A stretch of DNA of 37,190 bases. Origin: an uncultured Haloferula sp. GTDB lineage: Bacteria; Verrucomicrobiota; Verrucomicrobiae; Verrucomicrobiales; Akkermansiaceae. The translations under genes were made by a program, and so were the position numbers. This document shows positions 1-8,024 of this stretch, in pieces; position 1 is the stretch's first letter; every line of letters begins with the position of its first letter. The notes beneath the pieces are model-generated. The model was not told the DNA's origin. It ran no database searches and was given only the letters and a program-made list of their open reading frames with translations. Location of the stretch: assembly GCA_946885645.1 (NCBI GenBank), contig CAMPGU010000009.1, forward strand, positions 1-37,190, given 5' to 3'.

Positions 1-861
1 CTCCGAGACCACCCGCAGAACTCCGCCGTCGCGGGAAAAGGCGACCGACTCCGCCTGCCGCAGCAGGTGCCGCTCCAGAGCCAGCGGCTCGCGGGAAAAG
101 GCGGCTGCCCAGCTTTCGCCCTCCTTCCGCGGGAAAAGGAAGGTTCCGGCGTAGGTCACCACCGCAGCGGCGGATCCGTCCGGGCAGAAGCTCATCCCGG
201 TCGGCTGGCCACCGTAGGGGATCGGCGGAAAGCCCGGGGGCAGCGGCTTGGAGATCGCACCGATCTTCCGGGCGGTTTGGATCGCGTCGGAAGCGGGCTT
301 CAGCGGCAGCTCGTAAAGCAGCGGCGGCTCGGTGCGCTTGCTGAGCAGGAGGATCTTCCCGGCTTTTTCGTCCACCGCCACGGATTCGCAATCCCGCGGC
401 CCGTCCTCGTAGCGGAAACGGATGGTCCATGCGGCCTGCACGTCCCCTTCGAGCTGCTTGCCCGCCTCCGGCAGGCGCGGCTCCGCCACCACGTGGAGCA
501 GGCACTCCGGCCGCTGGCCGGCATTGTCGCCGCAATCTGCGATCAGCAGGTAGGGCTTTCCTTCCGAAACGAAGGAACAGAGGTCTTCCCAGTCCGTGTT
601 CCGTGCCTCGCGCAGGGAAACCTTGCCCAGATCGCTGCCGTCGGTGCTTGCCAGATGAAGCTCGGCCGGGCTTCCGCTGTCGTTGACCAGCCAGAAGAAG
701 CTCCCATCGGTGGGGGAGGATGCGAGTCCGCTTGCCTCCCCCAGCAGGCCGCATTGCAGGGGCCCTTCCGGCTTCTGGCGGACATAGGGGACTTCCTCCG
801 CGCGCACGGCGAGCGCGAATCCCGCCGCCACGAATGTCACCAAGGCTCGCCCGCTCCTCAT
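1..861 (-). CDS. Secreted beta-propeller-like protein, partial (C-terminus outside window)
   Basis: Open for 287 codons from an ATG at 861 to the left edge, so the C-terminus is missing. Residues 1-21 look like a Sec signal peptide (RSGRALVTF followed by an Ala-rich stretch ending AVRA). The mature part begins with a GEASGLASS segment, then WLVNDSGSPAELHL, a DWEDLCSF segment and LLIADCGDNAGQR. That series (a 'GLA' segment, 'NDSG', 'DWED', 'DxGDN') is the pattern of a widespread family of secreted six-bladed-propeller-like proteins of unknown function, often annotated only as hypothetical. It is the last visible gene of a minus-strand run, 41 bp after the FGE-fold lipoprotein, and is probably co-transcribed with it. 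No enzymatic residues are claimed. The coding call is firm; the family assignment is by memory of motifs. Confidence 0.75.
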   Translation of the reverse strand, partial: MRSGRALVTFVAAGFALAVRAEEVPYVRQKPEGPLQCGLLGEASGLASSPTDGSFFWLVNDSGSPAELHLASTDGSDLGKVSLREARNTDWEDLCSFVSEGKPYLLIADCGDNAGQRPECLLHVVAEPRLPEAGKQLEGDVQAAWTIRFRYEDGPRDCESVAVDEKAGKILLLSKRTEPPLLYELPLKPASDAIQTARKIGAISKPLPPGFPPIPYGGQPTGMSFCPDGSAAAVVTYAGTFLFPRKEGESWAAAFSREPLALERHLLRQAESVAFSRDGGVLRVVSE

Positions 862-902
862 GGACCCTATCCTGCAAGAGCCGCCGCGCTGTGCGCAAGG
901 GG

Positions 903-2174
903 CTACTCGCGCGGTCCCGGCCCGGTGTTCCACATTTTGTGCATCACCTTCACATCCGGCACGGCCATGGGGCGCACCACGCGGAAGCCGATGTACTGGT
1001 TGCTCGTGAGATACCAGATCGACTTCGGGTTCTGCGGATCGATCGCCTTCCACGAGGGATCGGAGGGCACGCGTGCGGCGGAGCGCAGCGTTTCCGGCCC
1101 GCCTTCGTAGTAGTGGCCGCCGCGCGTCACGTGAGGGTAGCGGTTCACCGCCGGATGCCAGGGATTCTTCGCGCCAGCTTCCCATTTCGCATAGGCGTCG
1201 GGCTGATAGGCATCGAGACACCACTCGGAGACGTTCCCGTGCATGTCGAAAATCCCCCAAGGGTTCGGCTTCTTCTGCCCGACCTTCTGATAGGTGTAGT
1301 CCGCGTTTTCCGCATACCAGGCGTAGTCGCCGAGCGGTGCCGGATCGTCGCCGAAAGAATAGGCCGTCGTCGTTCCCGCGCGGCAGGCGTATTCCCACTC
1401 CGCTTCGGTCGGCAGCCGGTAGTAGTGGCCGGTCTGGGCGGTGAGCCATTCGCAGAACTTGCTCGCCGCGTGGTGGGTCATCGCGATCGCCGGCCAGCCC
1501 GCGCCGTAGCCCTCGCCCATCTCGAAGTGCATCGGCACGTAGGCCGGGGTCGGCTGGCTTACCACGTCCACCAGCGTCTCGCCCTCTTTGATCTCCGGCG
1601 CTTCGGAAGTCTTGTTATTGGAATCCCTGTCCAGCGTGCCGTCCTTGTTGCGCGACTTCCCGTTTTCCATGAAGCCGCGGTAAACGTCCCAGGTCATCTC
1701 GCACTTGCCGATCCAGAAAGGATCGACCGCCACCTTCACCTGCGGTCCCTCGTTCTCCTTCCGGCCCGCCTCGTTCGCGGGGGATCCGATGGTGAATTCC
1801 CCGCCGGGCAGCGGCACCATGTCGAAGGTGGCATCCTTCGCCGCGGGCACCTTCTCGGTATAGGCCTTCATCGCGTCGGCACTCGCGGGCGTTTCGCCCT
1901 TCTCCACCACCAGCGCGTGGATTTCCTCGGTTACCGGCAGGTATTGCGGGCTAGGCAGCTCATCGTTAGCTCCGGCGGCTTCCGCCGGAGCTGCAGGAGC
2001 CGCTGCAGCCTGTTCCTTTGCCGGAGCTTCCGCGGCGGGAGCGGTCTGTGTGGCGGCTTCTCCTTGAAGAAGGGCCGGCAGGAAGACCTCCAGTCCGCGC
2101 TGGGTCGGCGGATAAGGCTTTTGCTTGTCACAGCCGGCGACCAACGCGAGGGCGAGAAGAGAAAGGCGCTTCAT
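903..2174 (-). CDS. FGE-fold (SUMF1/EgtB/PvdO family) lipoprotein
   Basis: The 423-residue product starts with a lipoprotein signal whose lipobox ends VAGC (Cys15). An Ala/Pro/Glu-rich linker (about residues 40-72) follows, then a formylglycine-generating-enzyme fold domain from about 118 to 402. Family hallmarks are PLPGGEFTIGS (121-131), LPTEAEWEYACRAG (254-267), the GNVSEWCLD block (313-321), RGGHYY (351-356) and the terminal IGFRVVRP (395-402). In copper-dependent sulfatase-activating FGE two catalytic cysteines lie just after the RGG block; here that stretch (about 357-368) has no cysteine. The protein therefore probably does not generate formylglycine and is better described as a non-catalytic or divergent family member anchored in the envelope. 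It lies 71 bp downstream of a Tat-exported oxidoreductase and 41 bp before the next gene, all on one strand. No sulfatase gene is in the window. Confidence 0.88.
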   Translation of the reverse strand: MKRLSLLALALVAGCDKQKPYPPTQRGLEVFLPALLQGEAATQTAPAAEAPAKEQAAAAPAAPAEAAGANDELPSPQYLPVTEEIHALVVEKGETPASADAMKAYTEKVPAAKDATFDMVPLPGGEFTIGSPANEAGRKENEGPQVKVAVDPFWIGKCEMTWDVYRGFMENGKSRNKDGTLDRDSNNKTSEAPEIKEGETLVDVVSQPTPAYVPMHFEMGEGYGAGWPAIAMTHHAASKFCEWLTAQTGHYYRLPTEAEWEYACRAGTTTAYSFGDDPAPLGDYAWYAENADYTYQKVGQKKPNPWGIFDMHGNVSEWCLDAYQPDAYAKWEAGAKNPWHPAVNRYPHVTRGGHYYEGGPETLRSAARVPSDPSWKAIDPQNPKSIWYLTSNQYIGFRVVRPMAVPDVKVMHKMWNTGPGPRE

Positions 2175-2245
2175 TGAGCGGAAAGTCTGGGGGCGCGGCC
2201 GGATGAGGTCCAGTTCGCGCCCCGAGGTAACACGTTTGATTCAGC

Positions 2246-3541
2246 TCAACCCAGCTTGTGCTCGCCGGGCACCGGTACCGGCGTGACCGCGAAACTGTCC
2301 GCCATCTTCAAGGTATCCGGAGCGAGGTCCTGCTTCGATGCCCACATCTGCTCCCAAGTCACGCGCTGACCGGTGTGCGCGGCCTCCCGGCCGAGCAGGC
2401 CCAGCATCGTGCTGTTCGCCATGTACTCGCCGGTGTTGATGATCTCCCCCTTCCGCAGCGCGGCGAAGAACTCGTTGTGGCACACCTGATACATGTTTTG
2501 CTCGCTGCCTCCCGGTGCGCGGTACACCCACTGGCGCTTCTTTCCGTCCAAGCCCATGACCATCGGGGTGCTGGGGGCGATGGCAGTGCCTTTCTCGCAA
2601 TAGATGCGATCCACCACCTCGGTGTGGCAGCCCAGGAACTGGCGCTCGCCCAGGTGACAGATCACGCCGCCCGGGTACTCGTAAGCGATATTGTAGTGGT
2701 CGTACACGTTACCCGCATCCGTGCGGTAGGCGCGGCCGCCGTTCGCCACCGCCGCGACCGGTGCCACGTCGCCCATCGCCCATGCGATCTTGTCCACCGT
2801 GTGCACCGCCTGTTCCAGCAGCGGGCCGCCGCTGGTCCATTCGAAATTCGTCCACCAGCGGAGCTGCCATTCCACATCCGCCATGCCGTCCGGCTTTTTC
2901 ATCCCCGGCTGCAGCGGCTTCGGCGGGCTGCCCATATAGGTGCCGTAAACCGAATAAATCCTCCCCAGCTCGCCGGAAGTCACCTTGCCGTAGAGTTCGC
3001 GTACGCCGGGCGCGAAGCGCCAGCAGTAGCCGTGCTGGATTGCCACGCCCTTCTGCTTTGCCAGCTTGGCGGATTCCATCACGGATTGCACGCCGGCCAC
3101 GTCCACGGCCATTGGCTTCTCAGCGAAGACGTGCTTTCCGGCTTCGATTGCCGCGCGCAGGTGCTGCGGGCGGAATCCCGGCGGCGCTGTCAGCAGCACC
3201 ACGTCCACGCCGCTCTCGATCACCTTCTGGTAGGCGTCCAGCCCGGCGAACTGCCGCTCGGCCGGGACATCCACCTTCGCACCGAAGCTCGCCAGGCCGT
3301 TCAAGCTCCCGGTGATCGCTTCCGGGAAGGCATCGCCGATCGCCCACAGCACCACGTCGGGATCGGCGGAGAGCGCCTGTTGCGCCGCGCCGGTACCCCG
3401 GCCGCCACAGCCGATCAGACCGATCTTCAGTTTGGCATTCTTTGCTCCTTGGCCGAGCAGAAGGTTCGGAAATCCGGCGACGGCCGCGGTGGCGGCGGTG
3501 CCGACGAGCAAGTTGCGGCGTGAAAGAGATGGTGGATTCAT
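2246..3541 (-). CDS. Tat-exported Gfo/Idh/MocA family oxidoreductase
   Basis: The 431-residue product begins with a twin-arginine signal (SRRNLLVG, Arg8-Arg9) and a hydrophobic stretch, so the folded enzyme is probably exported to the periplasm. The Rossmann domain follows with the nucleotide-binding GCGGRG at 44-49 and the family EKP motif at 141-143 (HVFAEKPMAVD). The C-terminal substrate domain contains EQAVHTVDKIAW, where His247 is in the usual position of the catalytic His. Family members oxidise or reduce sugars and inositols with NAD(P); periplasmic versions probably keep a tightly bound cofactor. The ATG at 3541 is the only start giving an intact Tat signal. It heads a minus-strand run with the FGE-fold lipoprotein and is divergent from the MFS transporter gene, sharing a 183-bp spacer. 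The substrate cannot be read from sequence. Confidence 0.92.
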   Translation of the reverse strand: MNPPSLSRRNLLVGTAATAAVAGFPNLLLGQGAKNAKLKIGLIGCGGRGTGAAQQALSADPDVVLWAIGDAFPEAITGSLNGLASFGAKVDVPAERQFAGLDAYQKVIESGVDVVLLTAPPGFRPQHLRAAIEAGKHVFAEKPMAVDVAGVQSVMESAKLAKQKGVAIQHGYCWRFAPGVRELYGKVTSGELGRIYSVYGTYMGSPPKPLQPGMKKPDGMADVEWQLRWWTNFEWTSGGPLLEQAVHTVDKIAWAMGDVAPVAAVANGGRAYRTDAGNVYDHYNIAYEYPGGVICHLGERQFLGCHTEVVDRIYCEKGTAIAPSTPMVMGLDGKKRQWVYRAPGGSEQNMYQVCHNEFFAALRKGEIINTGEYMANSTMLGLLGREAAHTGQRVTWEQMWASKQDLAPDTLKMADSFAVTPVPVPGEHKLG

Positions 3542-3724
3542 GGCAGGTGCTTGGTTGGGAAACGGGACGGGAATACGGCTTCTTTCCTCTCCCGGCTTTC
3601 ACCCGAATGGCGAGAAATTTTCCCTTAACCTCGTTTTTTGTGACAGATTCGGACGTTTTCAGACGAAATCAAGCCTCTTCGAGCTTGCCGCCCGCCAAGC
3701 GATTCGTCGAGTCTCCCCTTCAAC
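3542..3724. promoter_or_regulatory. Divergent intergenic spacer between two sugar-gene transcription units
   Basis: This 183-bp spacer must carry the promoters of the leftward oxidoreductase and the rightward MFS transporter. It has an AT-richer centre (around 3610-3645, with a TTTTTT run) than the flanking genes. I could not assign convincing -35/-10 pairs or a palindrome, and no Shine-Dalgarno site is visible before the ATG at 3725. Confidence 0.4.
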
Positions 3725-5065
3725 ATGGAAAACGCCTCTTCGCCCGCCGTGACCTCCCGCCTGTCGGTCATGATGTTCCTCCAGTTCTTCCTTTGGGGAG
3801 CATGGTTCGTCAGCCTGGGTGCCTGCTTGGATGCCAATGGTTTGGCCGGGATCATCGGGGCGGCCTACGGGAGCGCGCCCATCGCGGCCATTATCGCCCC
3901 GCTGTTCCTCGGTCTGGTGGCGGACCGCTTTTTCCCTTCGGAACGGGTGATGGGAGTGCTGCTCCTCATCGGCGGGGCCGCGATGCTTGCCGTTCCCGGT
4001 TTTGCCGCGAAAGGGGACGAGGGCATGGTCAAGGGCCTCTTCCTCGCCCACATGCTCTGCTACATGCCCACGCTCGGCCTCGGCAATTCCATCGCCTTCG
4101 CCAATATCAGCGATCAGAGCAAGTTCCCCGCGCTCCGGGTCTGGGGCACCATCGGCTGGATCGTTGCCGGTCTCATCACCGGCTTCCTCGGCTGGTCCAC
4201 CAGTCTGAACATGTTCACCCTCGCGGGAGCCTCCTCGCTTCTCCTCGGCGTCTTTTCCTTCTTCCTTCCCCACACGCCTCCTCCGGCGAAGGGACAGCCT
4301 CTCAAGCTCGGCTCCATCTTCATGCTGGACGCCTTCAAGCTGCTTGCGAAGCCCGCCTTCCTGGTCTTCATCGTCTGTTCGACCCTCGTTTGCATCCCCC
4401 TCGCTTACTACTATAGCACCACCTCGATCTTCCTTTCGGACATGGGCTTCCACCAGCCCGCCTCGTCGATGAGCATCGGCCAGATGTCGGAGATCATCTT
4501 CATGCTCCTCATCCCCTTCTTTTTCCGGAAGCTCGGGGTGAAGCTGATGATCCTCATCGGCATGCTGGCATGGGTGCTCCGCTACGTGCTCTTCGCCTTC
4601 GGCGCGCCGGACCAGGTGGTGTGGATGCTCTTCATCGCCATCGCGCTCCACGGGATCTGCTACGACTTCTTCTTCGTCACCGGCTTTATCTACGCGGATA
4701 AGAAAGCCCCCGCGACCGGGCGCAGCCAGGTGCAGTCCATGCTCGTGTTCTTCACCCAGGGCGTGGGGATGTTCATCGGCTACAAGATCGCGGATGCGAA
4801 GATGAAGGTCGGGGTTCCCGATCACGCCGCCCTCGCGGCCGCCATCAAGGACGCTAGCCCCGTGCAGGAGTTGTCCTTTGCCCGGCAGCTCGGGCAGATG
4901 TTCTCGGTGGGCCTGCCGGAGGTGGATGCCGTGCTCCTTTCCTCCGCCTCGCTCCAGTGGAAGGCGTTCTGGCTCCTTCCCGCCGGCATGGCCGCCGTCA
5001 TCGCCGTCATCTTCTTCATCGCCTTCTGGGACAAGTCCGCCGACGGCGGCGATGCAAAACATTGA
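3725..5065 (+). CDS. MFS transporter, nucleoside:H+ symporter (NupG-like) family
   Basis: The 446-residue product has about 12 hydrophobic segments. It carries the family signatures SRLSVMMFLQFFLWGAWFVS near the N-terminus, GLVADRFFPSERV after TM2 and FPALRVWGTIGWIVAG after TM4. These match the NupG/XapB nucleoside permease branch of the major facilitator superfamily. In Verrucomicrobia and Planctomycetes such transporters often sit next to Gfo/Idh/MocA oxidoreductases, so the real cargo here may be a sugar or sugar derivative (inference from context). It is in the inner membrane and probably co-transcribed with the downstream Tat-exported oxidoreductase, 47 bp away. The ATG at 3725 sits directly before the first helix region; no strong ribosome-binding site is visible. 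Confidence 0.9.
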   Translation: MENASSPAVTSRLSVMMFLQFFLWGAWFVSLGACLDANGLAGIIGAAYGSAPIAAIIAPLFLGLVADRFFPSERVMGVLLLIGGAAMLAVPGFAAKGDEGMVKGLFLAHMLCYMPTLGLGNSIAFANISDQSKFPALRVWGTIGWIVAGLITGFLGWSTSLNMFTLAGASSLLLGVFSFFLPHTPPPAKGQPLKLGSIFMLDAFKLLAKPAFLVFIVCSTLVCIPLAYYYSTTSIFLSDMGFHQPASSMSIGQMSEIIFMLLIPFFFRKLGVKLMILIGMLAWVLRYVLFAFGAPDQVVWMLFIAIALHGICYDFFFVTGFIYADKKAPATGRSQVQSMLVFFTQGVGMFIGYKIADAKMKVGVPDHAALAAAIKDASPVQELSFARQLGQMFSVGLPEVDAVLLSSASLQWKAFWLLPAGMAAVIAVIFFIAFWDKSADGGDAKH

Positions 5066-5112
5066 AACCGAGGTCCGTAAGGGCCTCTGCGATCCGTTCC
5101 CGCCTTCCATCC

Positions 5113-6384
5113 ATGAAAAATCTGACCCGCCGCCAGACCCTCAAGTCCCTCGCCGCCCTCGCGACCATCCAGATCGTGCCGAGCCGCGTGCTCGGCCTTG
5201 GCGGGCAGACCCCGCCCTCGGAGGAAATCACCAAGGCGATCCTCGGCTGCGGCGGAATCTCCGCTTCCCACCTTCCGATGCCGGGCAAGCTCCTCGCCCT
5301 CTGCGACGTGGACAAGGGCCACCTGGACCAGCGGATGAAGGAATCGGGCGGTGAAGCGAAGGGCGTGAAAGGCTACCACGATTTCCGCGAGGTCCTGCAG
5401 CGCGCGGACATCGATGTGATCCATGTGGCCACCCCGCCGCATTGGCACGCGCTGATGGCGATCGAAGCCGCGAAGGCAGGCAAGGACATCTGGTGCGAGA
5501 AGCCGATGAGCCGCACCATCGGCGAGGGCATCTCCATGGTGAAGGCCGTCGAGCAACACGGCCGCATCTTCCGCCTGAACACCTGGTTCCGCTTCAAGGA
5601 TCCCTTCTATGGCATGGGCGTGCCCGTGAAGCAGCTCAAGAAGGCGGCCATGCACGACCTGCTCGGCTGGCCGCTCAAGATCACCGTCTCCGGCGTTACC
5701 GGCTTCGATTGGAAGCTTGGCCTTTGGGCCGGCCGGAAGAACCTGCCCGTGCAGCCGGTGCCGGAGGGTTTCGACTACGATTTCTGGCTCGGCCCCGCCC
5801 CGCTGAAGCCCTACAGCGCCCACCGCACCCACGGTTCCTTCCGCGGCTACTGGGACTATGATGGCGGCGGTCTCGGCGACATGGGCCAGCATTACCTCGA
5901 TCCGGCCCAGTATATCCTGAACAAGGACGACACCGCCCCCATCTCCGTGGAAATCGATGCCGATCCGCAGGACCCCGACGCCATCGGCACCTGGCGCCGC
6001 ATCGAGTTCACCTATGCCGACGGCTGCAAGATCGTCCTCGACGGCGACAACAAGGATAAGGACGCCGCCTACCTCGAGGGCCCGAAGGGCAAGATCTACA
6101 AGGACTTCAGGTCCAACATTCCCGATCTCGAAAAGAAACTCGCGGGGCTGGCCGATCCGGAGCCGCAGATCACCGATTTCCACGAGAGCATCCGCACGCG
6201 GAAGAAATTCGCTCTCAACGAACGGAACGGCTTCTGGTCCTGCACGGTGGTGAACATGGGGGTCACCGCCCACCGGCTGAACAAGAGCCTGAAGTTCGAC
6301 CCGAAGACCCTCCAGTTCGACGATGCGGAGGCGAACAAGCTGATCCACCAGCCCATGCGCGGGCCTTGGAAGATCGAGGTGTAA
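5113..6384 (+). CDS. Tat-exported Gfo/Idh/MocA family oxidoreductase
   Basis: I chose the ATG at 5113 (423 residues) because it begins with a Tat signal, MKNLTRRQTLKSL (Arg6-Arg7), and a hydrophobic stretch; the frame is open further upstream but that part overlaps the transporter. The nucleotide-binding GCGGIS is at 45-50 and the EKP motif (CEKPMSRT) at 129-131. The C-terminal domain has GGGLGDMGQHYLD, with Asp256 and His260 where catalytic residues lie in the family. A long insert (about 195-245, rich in Trp and aromatic residues) is typical of the exported 'GFO' type in PVC bacteria. It follows the MFS transporter by 47 bp, suggesting one operon for handling an imported or periplasmic sugar. 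It differs clearly from the first exported oxidoreductase in this window, so it is not a recent duplicate. Confidence 0.92.
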   Translation: MKNLTRRQTLKSLAALATIQIVPSRVLGLGGQTPPSEEITKAILGCGGISASHLPMPGKLLALCDVDKGHLDQRMKESGGEAKGVKGYHDFREVLQRADIDVIHVATPPHWHALMAIEAAKAGKDIWCEKPMSRTIGEGISMVKAVEQHGRIFRLNTWFRFKDPFYGMGVPVKQLKKAAMHDLLGWPLKITVSGVTGFDWKLGLWAGRKNLPVQPVPEGFDYDFWLGPAPLKPYSAHRTHGSFRGYWDYDGGGLGDMGQHYLDPAQYILNKDDTAPISVEIDADPQDPDAIGTWRRIEFTYADGCKIVLDGDNKDKDAAYLEGPKGKIYKDFRSNIPDLEKKLAGLADPEPQITDFHESIRTRKKFALNERNGFWSCTVVNMGVTAHRLNKSLKFDPKTLQFDDAEANKLIHQPMRGPWKIEV

Positions 6385-6413
6385 GCATCGAGGGAAGTGC
6401 GGAAACGAAGGAG

Positions 6414-6431
6414 CCCGGGATTTCTCCCGGG
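6414..6431 (+). terminator. GC-rich hairpin after the oxidoreductase gene
   Basis: A perfect 7-bp stem CCCGGGA/TCCCGGG with a TTTC loop lies 30 bp after the stop codon of the exported oxidoreductase. It is not followed by a T run on the plus strand, so termination here would be weak or Rho-assisted. Confidence 0.4.
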
Positions 6432-6457
6432 GCCCGCAACAACCGAAGCAAGGAAAG

Positions 6458-6482
6458 GATCCTGCCTGACTATGGCAGGATC
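6458..6482 (-). terminator. Hairpin spanning the stop codon of the C39-like protease
   Basis: A perfect 9-bp inverted repeat, GATCCTGCC/GGCAGGATC, with a 7-nt loop overlaps the last codons and the TAG stop of the minus-strand protease. It is followed on that strand by a T/C-rich stretch (CTTTCCTT). It could act as a weak terminator between two convergent genes. Confidence 0.45.
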
Positions 6483-7903
6483 ATGAAAAGCCCGCCGGAA
6501 CTCGCCCAATTCGCCACTGGTGCCGGCACCCAGCGCCGTTCATAGCTCGCTCCCCAGGAGTCGGAGACCGCGAGTTCGTTGGTGGCCTCGTTGTAACCCA
6601 CGATCATGCAGATGTGATGGTTGTCCTGTTCGGATTCCATTTTGACGATCGGCTCCGCCTTCTCGGCGATCTCCGCCGCCCAGGCTTTCCAGTCGGTCAC
6701 GTTCCGGCGTTTGACGGTGTTCTTGTTCGCGGTCTCGTTGTAAGGCCCCAGCGATCGCATCGTCCACATCACCGGCACCCCTTGGTCGATGTAGCGCTTC
6801 ACCTCGCGCACCCGTAGTTCCTTCACGCGTTCATCCTTGGTCCGGCGGCCCTTGTTTCGGACCTGCGAGCGCACTTCCTCCAGCAGGAATTCCACCGAGG
6901 TGCCGCCGCCCATGCCGCTCTTGCCCACCATGGCGAGCAGGTACATGTCGGCCTCGATCCCCGCGGTGCGCATCGCCCGCTCGAAGGTGGCCGGCACGCA
7001 GTAGCCCTTCGGCCCCTGGTCCACCATCGGGATCTGGCCGAGATAGACGTCCCCGTTTTCCTCCTTCACCACGTCTTGCACCAGACGCTTGCGGATGTCG
7101 CCGTCCTTCACCTTGGCGGTTTTTCCGCCGCCTTCGGCAAGGTCCAGCGGCACGATCGAAAGGGACACATATTCGTTCTCCTCGCTGGAAAGGATCAGCG
7201 CGTGGCCGTTCCAGTCCCAGCGCCGCACCGCGCGGCGCGTTTGCCGGGAGTCTCCGAAACGCTGCGTCTTCGGCTCGCCCAGCACGCTGGAGATCGCGGA
7301 AAGGACGGCCTTCTCGTCTTCCTCCATGGCCTTCGCGAGCGACTTCTCGTCCGCCTCGCTCTTGCCTTCGAAATGGTCTTCTCCCGCGCCGACGCCGCTC
7401 TTGAAATCGCCCTTGTTCGAATACACCGCGGAAAGCACGGACGCGTTGCCCTGCTCGTCGGCGTAGAGCGCGACGGAATACGGCCGCGCGCCGAAGAGCC
7501 GGTAGGACTCCCCGGTGTAGGAGCGCCAGCTCGCGCTGTGCTTCGTCTTCGATTCCTGGTTCAGGCTCAGCGCCACGGCGATTTCATCCGCCTTGCGGGC
7601 CTCGAAGGGGGTCCCGGAGAAAAGCGGGTGCCCTGCCATCTTGCTGAGCTTCGGCAGTTCCTCGGAAAGCTGTTTCGCCTCGGCCTCGAATCCCGTCCGC
7701 GCGTCCGCCGGGAGCAGGCCGGGAGCCACTTCGAAAAGCTTCCCGTCCGCCTCCCGGCGCAGCAGGTAGCGGTCCCCTTGGATGCCCTCGAAGCGGACCT
7801 TGATCGAGCCCCCTTCGCCGTCCTGCAGGACCTTCCACTCGCCGACGGCGGCATCAAGTGGGAGCGAAAGCGCCAGGGGGAGGCAGAGGAGCAGGGATCT
7901 CAT
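6470..7903 (-). CDS. Secreted C39-like cysteine protease with N-terminal SHD1-like domain
   Basis: The start is taken as the ATG at 7903 (477 residues), which gives a signal peptide (MRSLLLCLPLALSLPLDAA). An upstream start would run back over the end of the neighbouring gene. Residues 20-72 (GEWKVLQDGEGG through FEVAPGLLPADARTGF) look like an SH3/SHD1-type domain common in PVC secreted proteins. A variable middle part follows. The C-terminal papain-like domain is C39-like: Cys302 in DQGPKGYCVPAT, His430 in NHHICMIVGYN, and Asp448 in SDSWG, a plausible catalytic triad. It has no ABC transporter part, so it is not a bacteriocin exporter; it is a free secreted protease or peptidase-like protein of unknown target. 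It follows the DUF1080 gene by 121 bp on the same strand. Confidence 0.85.
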   Translation of the reverse strand: MRSLLLCLPLALSLPLDAAVGEWKVLQDGEGGSIKVRFEGIQGDRYLLRREADGKLFEVAPGLLPADARTGFEAEAKQLSEELPKLSKMAGHPLFSGTPFEARKADEIAVALSLNQESKTKHSASWRSYTGESYRLFGARPYSVALYADEQGNASVLSAVYSNKGDFKSGVGAGEDHFEGKSEADEKSLAKAMEEDEKAVLSAISSVLGEPKTQRFGDSRQTRRAVRRWDWNGHALILSSEENEYVSLSIVPLDLAEGGGKTAKVKDGDIRKRLVQDVVKEENGDVYLGQIPMVDQGPKGYCVPATFERAMRTAGIEADMYLLAMVGKSGMGGGTSVEFLLEEVRSQVRNKGRRTKDERVKELRVREVKRYIDQGVPVMWTMRSLGPYNETANKNTVKRRNVTDWKAWAAEIAEKAEPIVKMESEQDNHHICMIVGYNEATNELAVSDSWGASYERRWVPAPVANWASSGGLFMILP

Positions 7904-8024
7904 AGGGGAAAGAAAAACGGGGTTGGCCACGGAATTCAATGCCGGAAAAAGCGGTGCCACGGCGGTCTTCCGTCTCCGCTTTCGGCTCCGGGCGCACGTT
8001 TGCACCCCGGCGGCGGAGCCACGG

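Noticed and set aside
1..140. Repeated GCGGGAAAAGG-like words near the left edge
   Set aside because: The three copies are irregularly spaced and encode Phe-Ser/Pro-Arg within one protein; they look like codon reuse, not a CRISPR or regulatory repeat.
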